Source of the DNA: Candidatus Uabimicrobium amorphum
GTDB lineage: Bacteria; Planctomycetota; Uabimicrobiia; Uabimicrobiales; Uabimicrobiaceae
Direction: 5' to 3'
Length of the DNA stretch: 64,000 nt
Assembly: GCF_009002475.1 (NCBI RefSeq)
Contig: NZ_AP019860.1
Coordinates: 2,728,001 to 2,792,000, forward strand
The notes below the pieces were generated by a model. It searched no databases, was not told the DNA's origin, and saw nothing but the letters and a program-made list of their open reading frames with translations. Shown here in pieces: positions 1 to 8,855 of this stretch. A program made the position numbers and the translations under genes. How positions within the stretch are numbered: position 1 is the stretch's first letter; each line of letters opens with the position of its first letter.

Positions 1-69
1 TCACTTTGAGCACTTTAGGTTTTCCTTACTTTATTCCACAAAACTATTTGCGCGATTACAAAATTGCGT

Positions 70-98
70 TTTACTATATACTTGAAAACGAAGATAAT
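70..98 (+). promoter_or_regulatory. Candidate sigma-70-type promoter for the MBL-hydrolase gene
   Basis: A TTTACT box (70-75) and a GATAAT box (93-98) are separated by 17 bases, giving 4/6 and 5/6 matches to the housekeeping consensus. The predicted transcript start is near 105, about 24 bases before the ATG at 129. AT-rich DNA produces such matches by chance, so confidence is moderate. The preceding bases (1-69) show no gene. Confidence 0.4.
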
Positions 99-128
99 AC
101 ACAGAATAATAACACAGAAAGGTAAGAT

Positions 129-977
129 ATGCAAATAGCCAATTATCAACTACATATCGTGGAAACAGGGCGTTTTGGTCTTGATGGTGGAGCAATGTTT
201 GGAGTGGTTCCCAAAGTATTGTGGAATCGAACAAACCCTGCCGATGAAAAAAATCGCATCTCTTTGGCTATGCGCACTCTACTTCTTGTCGGAGAAGGAC
301 GTGTTATTCTAATTGACACAGGAGTCGGCGATTACTGGCCACAAAAATTTTGCAATATTTATGCCATAGACCACGATCACTCCTCACTGGTTCAATCTTT
401 AGAAAAACTAGGTTACACGCCTAATGATGTCACAGATGTTATTGTAACTCACCTACATTTCGATCACGTTGGTGGTGCAGTGCGTCTTGAGGGCCAACAA
501 CACGTCCCACTATTTAGCAATGCCAAATACCACATACAAAAAAGTAACTTACAACATGCGAAAAATCCCTTGGAAAAAGATCGTGCTAGCTATTTGCCTG
601 AAACATTTATGCCACTAGTTGAGAATAACCTTGTCGAAGTTACGGATGGAGAAAAAGAGTTACTACCAAATATCCATGTACTTCCCGTAGATGGACATAC
701 AATAGGACAGCAAATGGTTAAAATTTCAGATAACAGTGATACGCTATTGTATTGTGCCGACTTAATTCCCACCTCATCACATATACCAATTCCCTATGTG
801 ATGGCCTACGATCTATCTCCAGTAAAAACCATAGAGGAAAAGAAAAAGTATTTACAATTGGCTTGTGACAACAATTGGTTGTTATATTTTGAACATGACC
901 CACAAATAGCAACCGTTACCGTAACAAAGAACACCAAAGGTTTTATCGCGGATAAAACTATGAGTAATTTTTCATAG
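129..977 (+). CDS. MBL-fold metallo-hydrolase
   Basis: This is a metallo-beta-lactamase-fold hydrolase of 282 residues, a usual size for stand-alone lactonase/glyoxalase-like members. The zinc signature HxHxDH is intact (H108, H110, D112, H113), and later ligands are visible at H190 (VDGHTIGQ), D211 (YCADL) and H256 (YFEHD). There is no signal peptide, so it is probably cytoplasmic. The overall pattern resembles AHL-lactonase and quorum-quenching-like MBL proteins, but the family hydrolyses many esters, lactones and thioesters, so the substrate cannot be assigned. An AAGG ribosome binding site lies just upstream of the ATG. The next gene starts 9 bases after the stop, suggesting co-transcription. 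Confidence 0.85.
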   Translation: MQIANYQLHIVETGRFGLDGGAMFGVVPKVLWNRTNPADEKNRISLAMRTLLLVGEGRVILIDTGVGDYWPQKFCNIYAIDHDHSSLVQSLEKLGYTPNDVTDVIVTHLHFDHVGGAVRLEGQQHVPLFSNAKYHIQKSNLQHAKNPLEKDRASYLPETFMPLVENNLVEVTDGEKELLPNIHVLPVDGHTIGQQMVKISDNSDTLLYCADLIPTSSHIPIPYVMAYDLSPVKTIEEKKKYLQLACDNNWLLYFEHDPQIATVTVTKNTKGFIADKTMSNFS

Positions 978-986
978 GGGGAAAAT

Positions 987-1712
987 ATGCCACTGGTAAT
1001 TTCAATACTTTGTTGTCTACAAATCATTGGAGGTATTTCATTGATTATTGTGGCAGCATATTCGTATAGAACTTTGCAATTTAGCGTGGAAAAAATCAAC
1101 CTTATCGCGCAAAAACTTTCGCAAAAAATGAACGAAAAGTATGAAAAAGGTGAACCTGTTACCAACAAGAAGCCACTATCAAAAGATGAAATGGACAAAA
1201 TCAATGGCTATTTAGAATATCTTGGCGATAACGTAAAATTGCAAATTACCATGTCATTTTTATCTTTGTATTTTATTGGGTCGAAAATTACAAGCCGTCC
1301 TGTGGTGCCTTTATTTTCTACTTTTATTTTTGCTATCGTAAATATATGTTGTGGATTCATGTTACTTTATGGTGGGGAAGAAGGTTGGTACTTGGGGATT
1401 TGCGCATGTATCTATGCTTTGTTACGAAATCTCCATGCTTTGGCGCTTTTGCCAAAACTTACAAAAACATTATCGCATACTATTTTTAAAGTAAATCAAT
1501 TCTATATAAAGTATGCCGTACGCAGTTGTGTATTGGTTTTACTTATATTTTACTTCTTTTCTTCAGAAATTATGCACTATTTCTCCATGGAACAAACGAC
1601 GATTGATATATTAATATTAGTGGAAACAGCAGCGATTGGCTTTGTAGGTCTTGATTTTCTTTGTTATAAAATGCAAGAGTGGACAATGGAACCAGCCAAC
1701 GGTGAATATTAA
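987..1712 (+). CDS. Integral membrane protein of unknown function
   Basis: I do not recognise this 241-residue protein. It opens with a hydrophobic segment (about residues 3-25). A charged, Lys/Glu-rich stretch follows (about 30-85), and then about four further hydrophobic segments in residues 95-230. The charged segment after the first membrane span may face the cytoplasm. The start is supported by a GGGGGAAAAT sequence just before the ATG and by the 9-base gap from the MBL hydrolase, so the two genes probably form a bicistronic unit. A hairpin follows the stop at 1719-1748. Confidence 0.7.
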   Translation: MPLVISILCCLQIIGGISLIIVAAYSYRTLQFSVEKINLIAQKLSQKMNEKYEKGEPVTNKKPLSKDEMDKINGYLEYLGDNVKLQITMSFLSLYFIGSKITSRPVVPLFSTFIFAIVNICCGFMLLYGGEEGWYLGICACIYALLRNLHALALLPKLTKTLSHTIFKVNQFYIKYAVRSCVLVLLIFYFFSSEIMHYFSMEQTTIDILILVETAAIGFVGLDFLCYKMQEWTMEPANGEY

Positions 1713-1718
1713 AAAGTG

Positions 1719-1748
1719 TGTCATTCCCCCATGAGCGCGGGAATGACA
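1719..1748. repeat. REP-like palindrome between convergent genes
   Basis: Perfect 10-bp arms (TGTCATTCCC at 1719-1728 and GGGAATGACA at 1739-1748) flank a 10-base loop. The element lies between two convergent genes. The GTCATTCCC...GGGAATGAC core resembles palindromic intergenic elements found in many bacterial genomes. A related TCATCCC/GGGAT hairpin occurs at 62472-62493. There is no clear T-tract, so it is not a classic terminator, although it may still limit convergent transcription. Confidence 0.6.
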
Positions 1749-1782
1749 TGAATTTCTGTATGTGCTTGTGCGTAAAATTTTT

Positions 1783-3642
1783 CTAGCTAAGTTCTACATG
1801 CAACGCGTTCAATAACTCCGAAGTGATTTTGGCAATATCCGTACTCGATTCAACAACTCCATAACGCACAGATTCACAAAGTTCTAAAAAACTTTGCAGT
1901 CTACCATATGATTCCGCAGAGAGTTCTTTTTTCAACATCCCCAGTAATTCTCCCGAAACCAAAGCCTGTTCATTTAAATTAAAGCGATCCGCCACATACC
2001 CGCGAATGGCATCGAGTTTCGCGGCGTAAAGCTGTTCGTCTTTCAAATCTTTCGCAGCCTGTAAACGTTGTTTGGCTCGCGCAAGTGCTTTACGTTTTCT
2101 TTGAAATGCGACATCACTACCCCATTTTTTATGATATAGCATAACGATGCAAAGAAAAACATAAATAACGGGCATCGCCAACATGGTAATCGTTTGCCAC
2201 ATCTGCATACCTAAGCTCTGGTTTTTCAAAGCGTCAAGGCCTTCATAATTTGCAAAAATACCTTCATCTTGACCTGCCACTGTCTTTTGTTTTTTTGCTT
2301 CAACTGACTTTACGATTTCATTAGGAGAAAGAGCTTGAACTTCTTTAATCTCCAGAGGTATTTCCGTACTGCTAATTGTTTTATATTTTCGCGTTTTACT
2401 ATCAAAAAACGAAAAAAAGATAGGCGGAAAGACCTTTGTTGCTCTACGTGCACGCACCGAGTATTGAAACTTTTTACTTGTGGATGAAGACTCCACATTT
2501 ACATTGTCTTCGTATACCTTGTAATTCTCGTTTATCTGTGGCTGCATACCCAATTTGGGAGCCAATACATTGTCCAGTTTTCCCGAACCGCGAACCGTAA
2601 CCACTAAATCGAGAAGATCACCGACATTTGCTTTCGTCGATAAAAGTTTCGCTTCTATATTGTAGTCACCGATCGCACCGTCAAAGTACTCAGGGCGTTC
2701 TTCCATAGGCAGTTCCACAACTTCAATCGTGACAGAATCTCCCGCAACACGCACTCGCTTCCGCGCTCCTCCGGGAAGCCCTATTGTTCCTTGAAGATTG
2801 ATACCACCAAAAGTATATTTACCTGTTTTTTTCGCTTCAAATTGCCGCGCGATCGAATACTTGACGTACGCTGCTTTTTCACCCGTGGGCGCCGTGGTTG
2901 TCACAAACTCCTTATCAAACGAAAACTTGGCATTTTCCGATTCAAACATTGAAAAAACCGAATCTTGCAGTTGAATATTGTTGATATAAAAACCTATTCG
3001 TTCTGGCTTAACAATACGTGCACTAAAAACTTTTTGCCAATTGTCCGTTTCTAAACCTTTGTAATCATTCGAAAGCCAAGGAATACTGACATGTGGTGGC
3101 TTACTTACAAACACCGGTTCATTATTGTTTTGCGCAGATCCTTTTATATATACGTCCGCCGAGATAGAAAACACTTCGCCCACCACGTATTGCAACAGTG
3201 GAGAGGACGTTTTCACAAAGATATTATTACCTGTTTCTGTCCCTGATACACTTAATACTACGCGATTACTTCGAATAGTGGTCCCGTCTACGGTAACAGA
3301 AATAGGTCCCACAGTAAAAGTTCCAGCTCGCTTGGGCTGTAGAGAATACACGAATACGTGTCCGCGAAACACCGTGCGCGTTACTTGGCCGTTAATAATA
3401 CTCACACTTTCGGAATTACGGCTTTGATCGGTAACTCTGTATATCGAAAAATCTTCAGACAAACTTTGTGTGTCAATTATCGAATCTCGCCCGCCACCAG
3501 AGACCAAAACATAGAGCTCGGTCCGTTCGCCAAAAAAAATGTCTTCCTTGGCCAACTGTATTTTTGCAGAAACTTCTCTTTCTCCAAAGATAAGTACAAG
3601 GCAAATCAAAGCCATACAGACCACGAGCTTCTTACCAATCAT
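1783..3642 (-). CDS. batD: BatD-like oxygen tolerance protein
   Basis: This 619-residue protein matches the BatD family (Bacteroides aerotolerance D). It has an N-terminal signal peptide (about residues 1-26) and a long extracytoplasmic region of beta-sandwich-type repeats. One C-terminal membrane helix (about residues 480-503) follows, and then a basic coiled-coil-rich cytoplasmic tail. Family members are thought to work with vWA proteins BatA and BatB in envelope stress resistance, though the molecular mechanism is not established. The start codon overlaps the end of the batB-batC gene by 11 bases and has an AGGAG site upstream, so the proteins are translationally coupled. It is the last gene of the operon. 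No batE is present. Confidence 0.85.
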   Translation of the reverse strand: MIGKKLVVCMALICLVLIFGEREVSAKIQLAKEDIFFGERTELYVLVSGGGRDSIIDTQSLSEDFSIYRVTDQSRNSESVSIINGQVTRTVFRGHVFVYSLQPKRAGTFTVGPISVTVDGTTIRSNRVVLSVSGTETGNNIFVKTSSPLLQYVVGEVFSISADVYIKGSAQNNNEPVFVSKPPHVSIPWLSNDYKGLETDNWQKVFSARIVKPERIGFYINNIQLQDSVFSMFESENAKFSFDKEFVTTTAPTGEKAAYVKYSIARQFEAKKTGKYTFGGINLQGTIGLPGGARKRVRVAGDSVTIEVVELPMEERPEYFDGAIGDYNIEAKLLSTKANVGDLLDLVVTVRGSGKLDNVLAPKLGMQPQINENYKVYEDNVNVESSSTSKKFQYSVRARRATKVFPPIFFSFFDSKTRKYKTISSTEIPLEIKEVQALSPNEIVKSVEAKKQKTVAGQDEGIFANYEGLDALKNQSLGMQMWQTITMLAMPVIYVFLCIVMLYHKKWGSDVAFQRKRKALARAKQRLQAAKDLKDEQLYAAKLDAIRGYVADRFNLNEQALVSGELLGMLKKELSAESYGRLQSFLELCESVRYGVVESSTDIAKITSELLNALHVELS

Positions 3643-6160
3643 TTTCTACTCCTATAGAATTATTGCCAGACTGTCGTTTTCTTTCTTTGTTGTCCTTCAT
3701 GCGTTTTTTGATTTTTTGCAACATTTTTTCCGCTTGTTTTTTCGACATTTTCTGTTGCTTCTTTTTTTGCTGCTGTTTTTGCTCCTGCTTTTTCTTTTGT
3801 TGCTGCTTTTTCTTTTGTTGCTGCTTTTTCTTTTGTTGCTGTGGATTTTGTTGTTTTTGGGCACCCAGCTTTTCTGCTATTTTTTGCAAAGTTTCCAAAG
3901 CCTTTCGCGCCTGTTCCTGGGCAGGCGACTGTTCATTGTTCTCTAAAGATTTTTTTGCTTGTGCTTGCTCCGTCATCGCTTGCTTGGTAAGTCTTTTGAT
4001 TTCTTTCTCGTCAATTTTTGGTAACTTAGGATCACTATGTCCTTGCGGATTTTTTTGCTGACTATTCTGTTTTTGTTGTAACTGTTTTTTTTGCTCCGCA
4101 ATAGATTTCATCAGCTCAGCAAATTTTTTCTCGAAAAGAGTGGTGGAAAGTATCGCGAGTGCTTGGTGGTCATCCGCAGTCTTCACTAACTTGGGAAATT
4201 TTTGTGCTTCGCTTTGTAAATCATTTACAACAAGTGTTTGTAAAAGAATATCTTCGGTGATCACTAAATCCGCCGATGCCAAAAGTTCCCAAAAAGGATC
4301 GAGAGAACGCAAAAAGGTTTCTTGATCTTGAACAACAGTTGCATCATTATCCTGCATTTTTTCCGCAAGTTGACTTAATGAAGCGCGTAACATTTGCATT
4401 TGCATTTTAAACATATTTGCTTGGTTTTCATCTTTTACCGCTTTCATTTTTTCTTGCAATTTTTTTTCCAGCTTATCAAATACTTCCATTTGCTTTTTTT
4501 GTTGTGGCGCAAGATCTTTTAAAGAATGCTTTTCGCGAACGAAAACTTTGCTTTGATAATTCATCATGATTTGATTACGACGTAAAAGAGCCAGAAGAGT
4601 CTGCATCGTTTCTTGCTTTTTTTGTTCCTCTTGTTGTTTTTTGTGCAATTTGTCCAAATAACTTTTCAGAACGAGTTTAACGAAACGCAAATTATGCAAA
4701 GTTCCGGTATCATCGTTTTTGTATTGTAAGGCTTTGCGAAAATGTCGTAGACTTTGCTGTAATAGGCTTACAACGTCTTGCATTTTAGCACTATTTTTCG
4801 CCATAAGTTCTTGTGCTTCACGAAAATATGTACATCCTTCGTTGAATGCAATACGAAAGAGTTGTTTGTCATTGTTATTGGTGTTATATGCCGATTGTTG
4901 GTAATAATCCTTTGCCTCTTTCCACTTCTTTTGTTTGTACATTGTATTGGCTATATTGTATAGCACAGTGCTATTTTCAGGACTTGCGACCTCGGCCTCC
5001 TGAAACTTTTCCTTCGCTTTGGTGTATTCCCCACTGTGGTATAACTTATGCGCTTCTTGATTGAGTGAGTATGCTTCGTCATTTTCTCCAGAACAACCAC
5101 ACAAAACAACACACATCATCACAATAGCGACTTTCGTTCGTAGACTACCTTCCATGACAAGACTTTCTAATAACAACACGATAAGCCCCAATAAAACAAA
5201 TATTTGAAATCGATCTCTTTTTTGAGGTTTCTTTGCTGATTGATGAATTTTTGCATCCATTTGTGCAATGTAATCGCTGTAAACATTCACCATGTTAATA
5301 TTCCGCGTTTTCACCGGAAAATAAACCCCACCTTTTGTCGCCAATGAAATTTGTCGCAAAAGTTGGTCGTTTAACCGCGACCATACAATACGACCTTCAT
5401 TATCACGCAGATATTCCTTACGTCCGTCATTTGTCGTTACCGGAATCCTCGCCCCTTGTTTATCGTCTCCAAAGCCCACAGTAAAAATAGTGACATTGTT
5501 TTTTCGTGCCAATTTAGCGGCTTCTAGGGGTGCGGTTTCGTGGTCTTCGCCGTCCGTAATTAATAAAATCGCTTTTGTTCTTCGGGAATTTTCCTGTTGC
5601 ACATCCTCTTTATCAAATAAATTTACTCCCTCACGAATAGCATCACCAATCGCAGTTCCCCCCAAGGCAACAACTCCGGGGTGGCATTCATCCAATGCCC
5701 ATTTGAAAAAATTGTAATCTAACGTTAGGGGACACCGTGTTTCTACGCGTCCAGCAAATGCGACAAGGGCAATGCGATCTCCTTTAAGAGCATTGACCAA
5801 ATCTTCGATGTCTTTTTTAGCGCGCTCAAGACGTGTGGGTTGCACATCTTCCGCCAACATACTTTTTGAAAGATCCAAAAGTACCACAACATCGCGACCA
5901 TAGTTTTGCACATTCTGAAAATACAACCCCCACTTCGGACGAGCAATTGCCAAAATAATTAGTGCAATGCCACACGAAAAAAGCAGCATCTTCCAAATGC
6001 GTATTCCCCAATCGCTACCTGGGACAATTTTCTTGAGCATTTCGTCACTGGCAAATTTTTGCATCGCTTTATCTCGCGAACGATAGCTTAAAAACAACAA
6101 AAAAAATATAATGGGTATTGCACACAAAAATGCAAGAAATATTTTATTGACAAAATCCAT
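3632..6160 (-). CDS. batB: BatB-BatC fusion: vWA domain plus TPR/coiled-coil protein
   Basis: The first ~335 residues are BatB. Membrane helices lie at about 8-25 and 57-73, a vWA domain occupies about 90-290 with an intact MIDAS motif (D96-x-S98-x-S100) and ITDGED at about 201-206, and a third helix lies at about 318-335. The reading frame then continues through a sequence that looks like a lipoprotein signal (hydrophobic segment then LCGC, Cys at 356). Next come TPRs (about 362-500, BatC-like), long coiled coils, and a Lys/Gln-rich low-complexity tail (about 745-815). BatB and BatC are normally separate proteins. Met336 (codon at 5155-5153) could act as an internal start giving a separate lipoprotein, but its ribosome binding site is weak. 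The partners are BatA upstream and BatD downstream. Confidence 0.85.
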   Translation of the reverse strand: MDFVNKIFLAFLCAIPIIFFLLFLSYRSRDKAMQKFASDEMLKKIVPGSDWGIRIWKMLLFSCGIALIILAIARPKWGLYFQNVQNYGRDVVVLLDLSKSMLAEDVQPTRLERAKKDIEDLVNALKGDRIALVAFAGRVETRCPLTLDYNFFKWALDECHPGVVALGGTAIGDAIREGVNLFDKEDVQQENSRRTKAILLITDGEDHETAPLEAAKLARKNNVTIFTVGFGDDKQGARIPVTTNDGRKEYLRDNEGRIVWSRLNDQLLRQISLATKGGVYFPVKTRNINMVNVYSDYIAQMDAKIHQSAKKPQKRDRFQIFVLLGLIVLLLESLVMEGSLRTKVAIVMMCVVLCGCSGENDEAYSLNQEAHKLYHSGEYTKAKEKFQEAEVASPENSTVLYNIANTMYKQKKWKEAKDYYQQSAYNTNNNDKQLFRIAFNEGCTYFREAQELMAKNSAKMQDVVSLLQQSLRHFRKALQYKNDDTGTLHNLRFVKLVLKSYLDKLHKKQQEEQKKQETMQTLLALLRRNQIMMNYQSKVFVREKHSLKDLAPQQKKQMEVFDKLEKKLQEKMKAVKDENQANMFKMQMQMLRASLSQLAEKMQDNDATVVQDQETFLRSLDPFWELLASADLVITEDILLQTLVVNDLQSEAQKFPKLVKTADDHQALAILSTTLFEKKFAELMKSIAEQKKQLQQKQNSQQKNPQGHSDPKLPKIDEKEIKRLTKQAMTEQAQAKKSLENNEQSPAQEQARKALETLQKIAEKLGAQKQQNPQQQKKKQQQKKKQQQKKKQEQKQQQKKKQQKMSKKQAEKMLQKIKKRMKDNKERKRQSGNNSIGVENDW

Positions 6161-6172
6161 GAGAAAACCTTT

Positions 6173-7315
6173 CTAGGGCATTTTTCGGAGAACGGTATTT
6201 GCCAAAAGCTTTTCCAACAAAATAAATAAAACTCCTGGAATCAAAAACCACAAATATAATTCATCGTATTGTAAATAGGTTACTTTAATTTCTTGTTTTT
6301 CCAAAGTGTCTATTTCCGAATAGATATCATACAGTGCGCTTTTATTCCTAGCGTTAAAGTACTTACCTTTAGTAGTTTTCGCAATTTTTTGTAACACTTC
6401 TTCGTTCATCGGAAAGTGTGCTGAACGCAACACTTCTTCGCCAAATGCATTTTCCACAGGATAAGGTACTCTTTCATTTGTTCCAACACCTATCGTGTAT
6501 ACTTTAACACCAAAATCACGAGCTATTTTTGCACTTTCCAACGGATCACTCACCCCGGCGGTGTTCTCGCCATCCGTGAGTAACAACATGACCTTGCTCT
6601 TTGCAGAGCTGTTTTTTAAACGTTCCGTTCCAATGATCATCGCATCGCCAATCGCTGTTTGAAACTCTTCAGCATTTAGCAGTTGTTGGTTGCTATCAAA
6701 AATAGGCTCAGGTATTTTCACCTGCGTTTGTAGTATGCTAACTACGGCATTGTGGTCTAGAGTAAGAGGACATTTTGATTCAGGATAACCGCCGAAGGCA
6801 ACAATGCCAATTAAATCATTATTGCGTCCTCTCATATTGTCACTGCCGAGTACAAAGCGATGAAAAACTTCTTTCACCACATCCAACCGATTTTGGCGTT
6901 TTTCGCGTGTTGCAAAATCCAAAGCGCGCATACTACTCGATACGTCTACCACCATCATAATTGCAATACCTTCGCTGGTAATTTTTGTATTGTCATTGCC
7001 GACCTGGGGTCTAGCAAGAGCCATGATGAGCAAACAAAACCCGAGTGCTTTGAGAAACGGGAGCAAAAAATATACGCGAACGCGCCAACTAGGGCGGATA
7101 TTTTTTAAATTGCGAATACTAGAAAATTTTATCGCTGTTGATTTACGTGGAAAACTCCACTTTAAAATAAAAATAGGTAGTAAAATGAATAACAAAAAGT
7201 ATAATGGATCGTTCCAAGTCATATTGGGCAAAAATAATTGGGTAACGTATAGAAAAACGCATATTACACATGCAAACAAGATAAAATTACCCATCATCTT
7301 TGTGTGGTAAAACAT
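6173..7315 (-). CDS. batA: BatA-like vWA domain membrane protein
   Basis: This 380-residue protein has the BatA layout. Hydrophobic segments lie at about 10-25, 37-52 and 82-100. A vWA domain spans about 115-320 with an intact MIDAS (D124-x-S126-x-S128, then TDGEN further on), and one C-terminal helix lies at about 350-372. vWA domains bind a divalent metal at the MIDAS and mediate protein contacts. In Bat systems BatA and BatB form membrane complexes tied to oxidative or envelope stress survival. A GGAAGGA site precedes the ATG. It is first in the operon, 12 bases ahead of the batB-batC gene. The moxR and DUF58 genes that often precede bat genes are not in the adjacent DNA. Confidence 0.88.
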   Translation of the reverse strand: MFYHTKMMGNFILFACVICVFLYVTQLFLPNMTWNDPLYFLLFILLPIFILKWSFPRKSTAIKFSSIRNLKNIRPSWRVRVYFLLPFLKALGFCLLIMALARPQVGNDNTKITSEGIAIMMVVDVSSSMRALDFATREKRQNRLDVVKEVFHRFVLGSDNMRGRNNDLIGIVAFGGYPESKCPLTLDHNAVVSILQTQVKIPEPIFDSNQQLLNAEEFQTAIGDAMIIGTERLKNSSAKSKVMLLLTDGENTAGVSDPLESAKIARDFGVKVYTIGVGTNERVPYPVENAFGEEVLRSAHFPMNEEVLQKIAKTTKGKYFNARNKSALYDIYSEIDTLEKQEIKVTYLQYDELYLWFLIPGVLFILLEKLLANTVLRKMP

Positions 7316-7738
7316 AATTTTCCTTCCAGGCTAATTTTTCTTGACAACAAAACACGTAGCCATTTTTTTAAGGGACATACAGAAAAATTACAAATCATTT
7401 TTCTATACGTCTACAGGATATAGGACGCATCCTATTTTGCAATTATTTTTTTTTATTGAATTTTCCCTAGAGTATTCTCTTGATATTCTATAAAATATTT
7501 AATAAAATATTCAAAAACAATCATAATTAAATTCTTTATATGAATTAAATGATAAAAAAATAAATTATTTGAGTTAAGTGGTTTATATAAATTATATTTA
7601 TAACTTGCTTTATATACAAAAATAATTTACATGATTATTTTTTTGAAAGTCGTATACATCCCAACGAAAAAATCTCACTAAAAAAATTTTTTGTTGGATG
7701 TTTTAGCTCTTTCATCAAACCATTTTTTGAGTGAGAGT
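7316..7738. other. AT-rich divergent intergenic region with a palindrome
   Basis: This very AT-rich stretch separates the bat operon (minus) from the FHA-ATPase gene (plus) and must hold promoters for both. Many weak -10-like boxes occur, and none stands out enough to call. The clearest element is a palindrome at 7420-7435, ATAGGA-CGCA-TCCTAT, with perfect 6-bp arms about 105 bp upstream of batA. It is a candidate operator. An alternative TTG start for the FHA gene exists at 7691 but was not preferred. Confidence 0.4.
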
Positions 7739-8713
7739 ATGGCCAGTTTAAAAATCGAAATTACAAGAAACCTGACAGAAGTAGTCGAAGTTACAGGTCC
7801 TCTAACTATGGGACGAGGAAAAGAGAATGACATAATACTCTTGGATGGAATAGTTTCCAGACATCATGCAAGAGTATATTTCGACGGAGCAGATGTATTA
7901 ATAGAAGACCTTAACTCAGCAAATGGCATATTTGTAAACGGGGATCGAGTTTTTTTACGAGCGCTGCAAGACAAAGATGTTATGAAAATTGGGAAGACCA
8001 AAATATATTTCTCCACGGAAATATGGGATAGTCCTCCTAAAGTCATAGATCTCATGACCAACGACATATCCATTTTTGATATGAACGAGTTAATAAGTGC
8101 GCCTGATATTCAATTTAAGTTTCCTTCACACGATGAAGCCATAAATCAAATATACGAAATTGCTAGGCAAAAATTTGAGTTAGTTGATGAGCTTAGTGAT
8201 TTAGAAAAAATAAATTTAGACGCTGCGCTAAACGAAGGAATAGGAAATGCCCAAAGACACGGGCACAAATACGAAGCAAGTCTTCCTATTGAATTCCGCT
8301 ACATTCGCAAGGATGATAGACTTATCATGCGAGTAACAGATCAAGGTGAAGGTTTTGACTATCGCGCAGAGCTGCGTCGTAAAAAAGAGGGAAATGCAGT
8401 AGATGAAGCCAGAAAACGATATCAACAGGGTGGATATGGTGGTCTGGGTATTATGCTTATGCTGAAATGTGTTCATAAGGTAGAGTATAATAGAAAAGGT
8501 AATCAGGTTACTTTAACAAAATTTTTAGGCGAAGCAGCTAAAAAATTCGAGCAAGAACAACAAGAAGAAATCAACGAAGACAAAAAACAAGAAGCTGCAG
8601 AAGCTGCAGAAGCAGGTTCCAACGATATGGGACTACAAGGATTTGTGGTTTCGGGTGATGATGATGATACTACCCAAGGCAAAGAGGGTGGATTTGTTAT
8701 ACAACCAGACTAA
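7739..8713 (+). CDS. FHA domain fused to RsbW-like histidine-kinase-type ATPase
   Basis: Residues ~5-92 form an FHA domain, a phosphothreonine-peptide reader, with the key residues present (R26, S40, H43, N62). Residues ~128-265 form a HATPase_c domain of the RsbW/SpoIIAB type. Its N-box is LNEGIGNAQRH (N165, N170), its G1 box is DQGEG (201-205) and its glycine loop is GGYGGLGIM (231-239). The C-terminus (270-324) is acidic. RsbW-type proteins bind and inhibit sigma factors and phosphorylate an antagonist. Fusion to FHA suggests that phosphorylation state is sensed directly, which is inference. I chose ATG 7739, preceded by GAGTGAGAG, over an in-frame TTG at 7691 because the FHA domain begins immediately after it. 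The gene stands alone and ends in a strong terminator. Confidence 0.85.
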   Translation: MASLKIEITRNLTEVVEVTGPLTMGRGKENDIILLDGIVSRHHARVYFDGADVLIEDLNSANGIFVNGDRVFLRALQDKDVMKIGKTKIYFSTEIWDSPPKVIDLMTNDISIFDMNELISAPDIQFKFPSHDEAINQIYEIARQKFELVDELSDLEKINLDAALNEGIGNAQRHGHKYEASLPIEFRYIRKDDRLIMRVTDQGEGFDYRAELRRKKEGNAVDEARKRYQQGGYGGLGIMLMLKCVHKVEYNRKGNQVTLTKFLGEAAKKFEQEQQEEINEDKKQEAAEAAEAGSNDMGLQGFVVSGDDDDTTQGKEGGFVIQPD

Positions 8714-8730
8714 AATCCAATAGCCAAAGA

Positions 8731-8765
8731 AAAAACCATTCTTATTTAAGAATGGTTTTTTTTTT
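8731..8765 (+). terminator. Rho-independent terminator of the FHA-ATPase gene
   Basis: A perfect 14-bp inverted repeat (AAAAACCATTCTTA at 8731-8744 and its complement at 8747-8760) has a two-base loop and runs into a T-tract to 8765. It begins 17 bases after the stop codon at 8713. The A/T-flanked stem could also work on the minus strand, but the next minus-strand gene ends well to the right, at 8856. Confidence 0.85.
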
Positions 8766-8855
8766 GGCTTTACCTATTTTATCGATAAAATTTATTCGAG
8801 ATATTTTATTGCAAGGGCGCATTGCGCCCCAAGGTTAAGGTTAAAATCTGTCACT

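Noticed and set aside
3539..4061. Open frames on the plus strand rich in Phe/Leu/Cys
   Set aside because: They are antisense to the Lys/Gln-rich tail of the BatB-BatC protein (codons AAA/CAG read as TTT/CTG). There is no start site or family match.
7483..7510. A TTGATA/TATAAA pair in the bat-FHA intergenic region as a promoter
   Set aside because: The boxes are too close together, and the whole stretch is so AT-rich that many such pairs occur.
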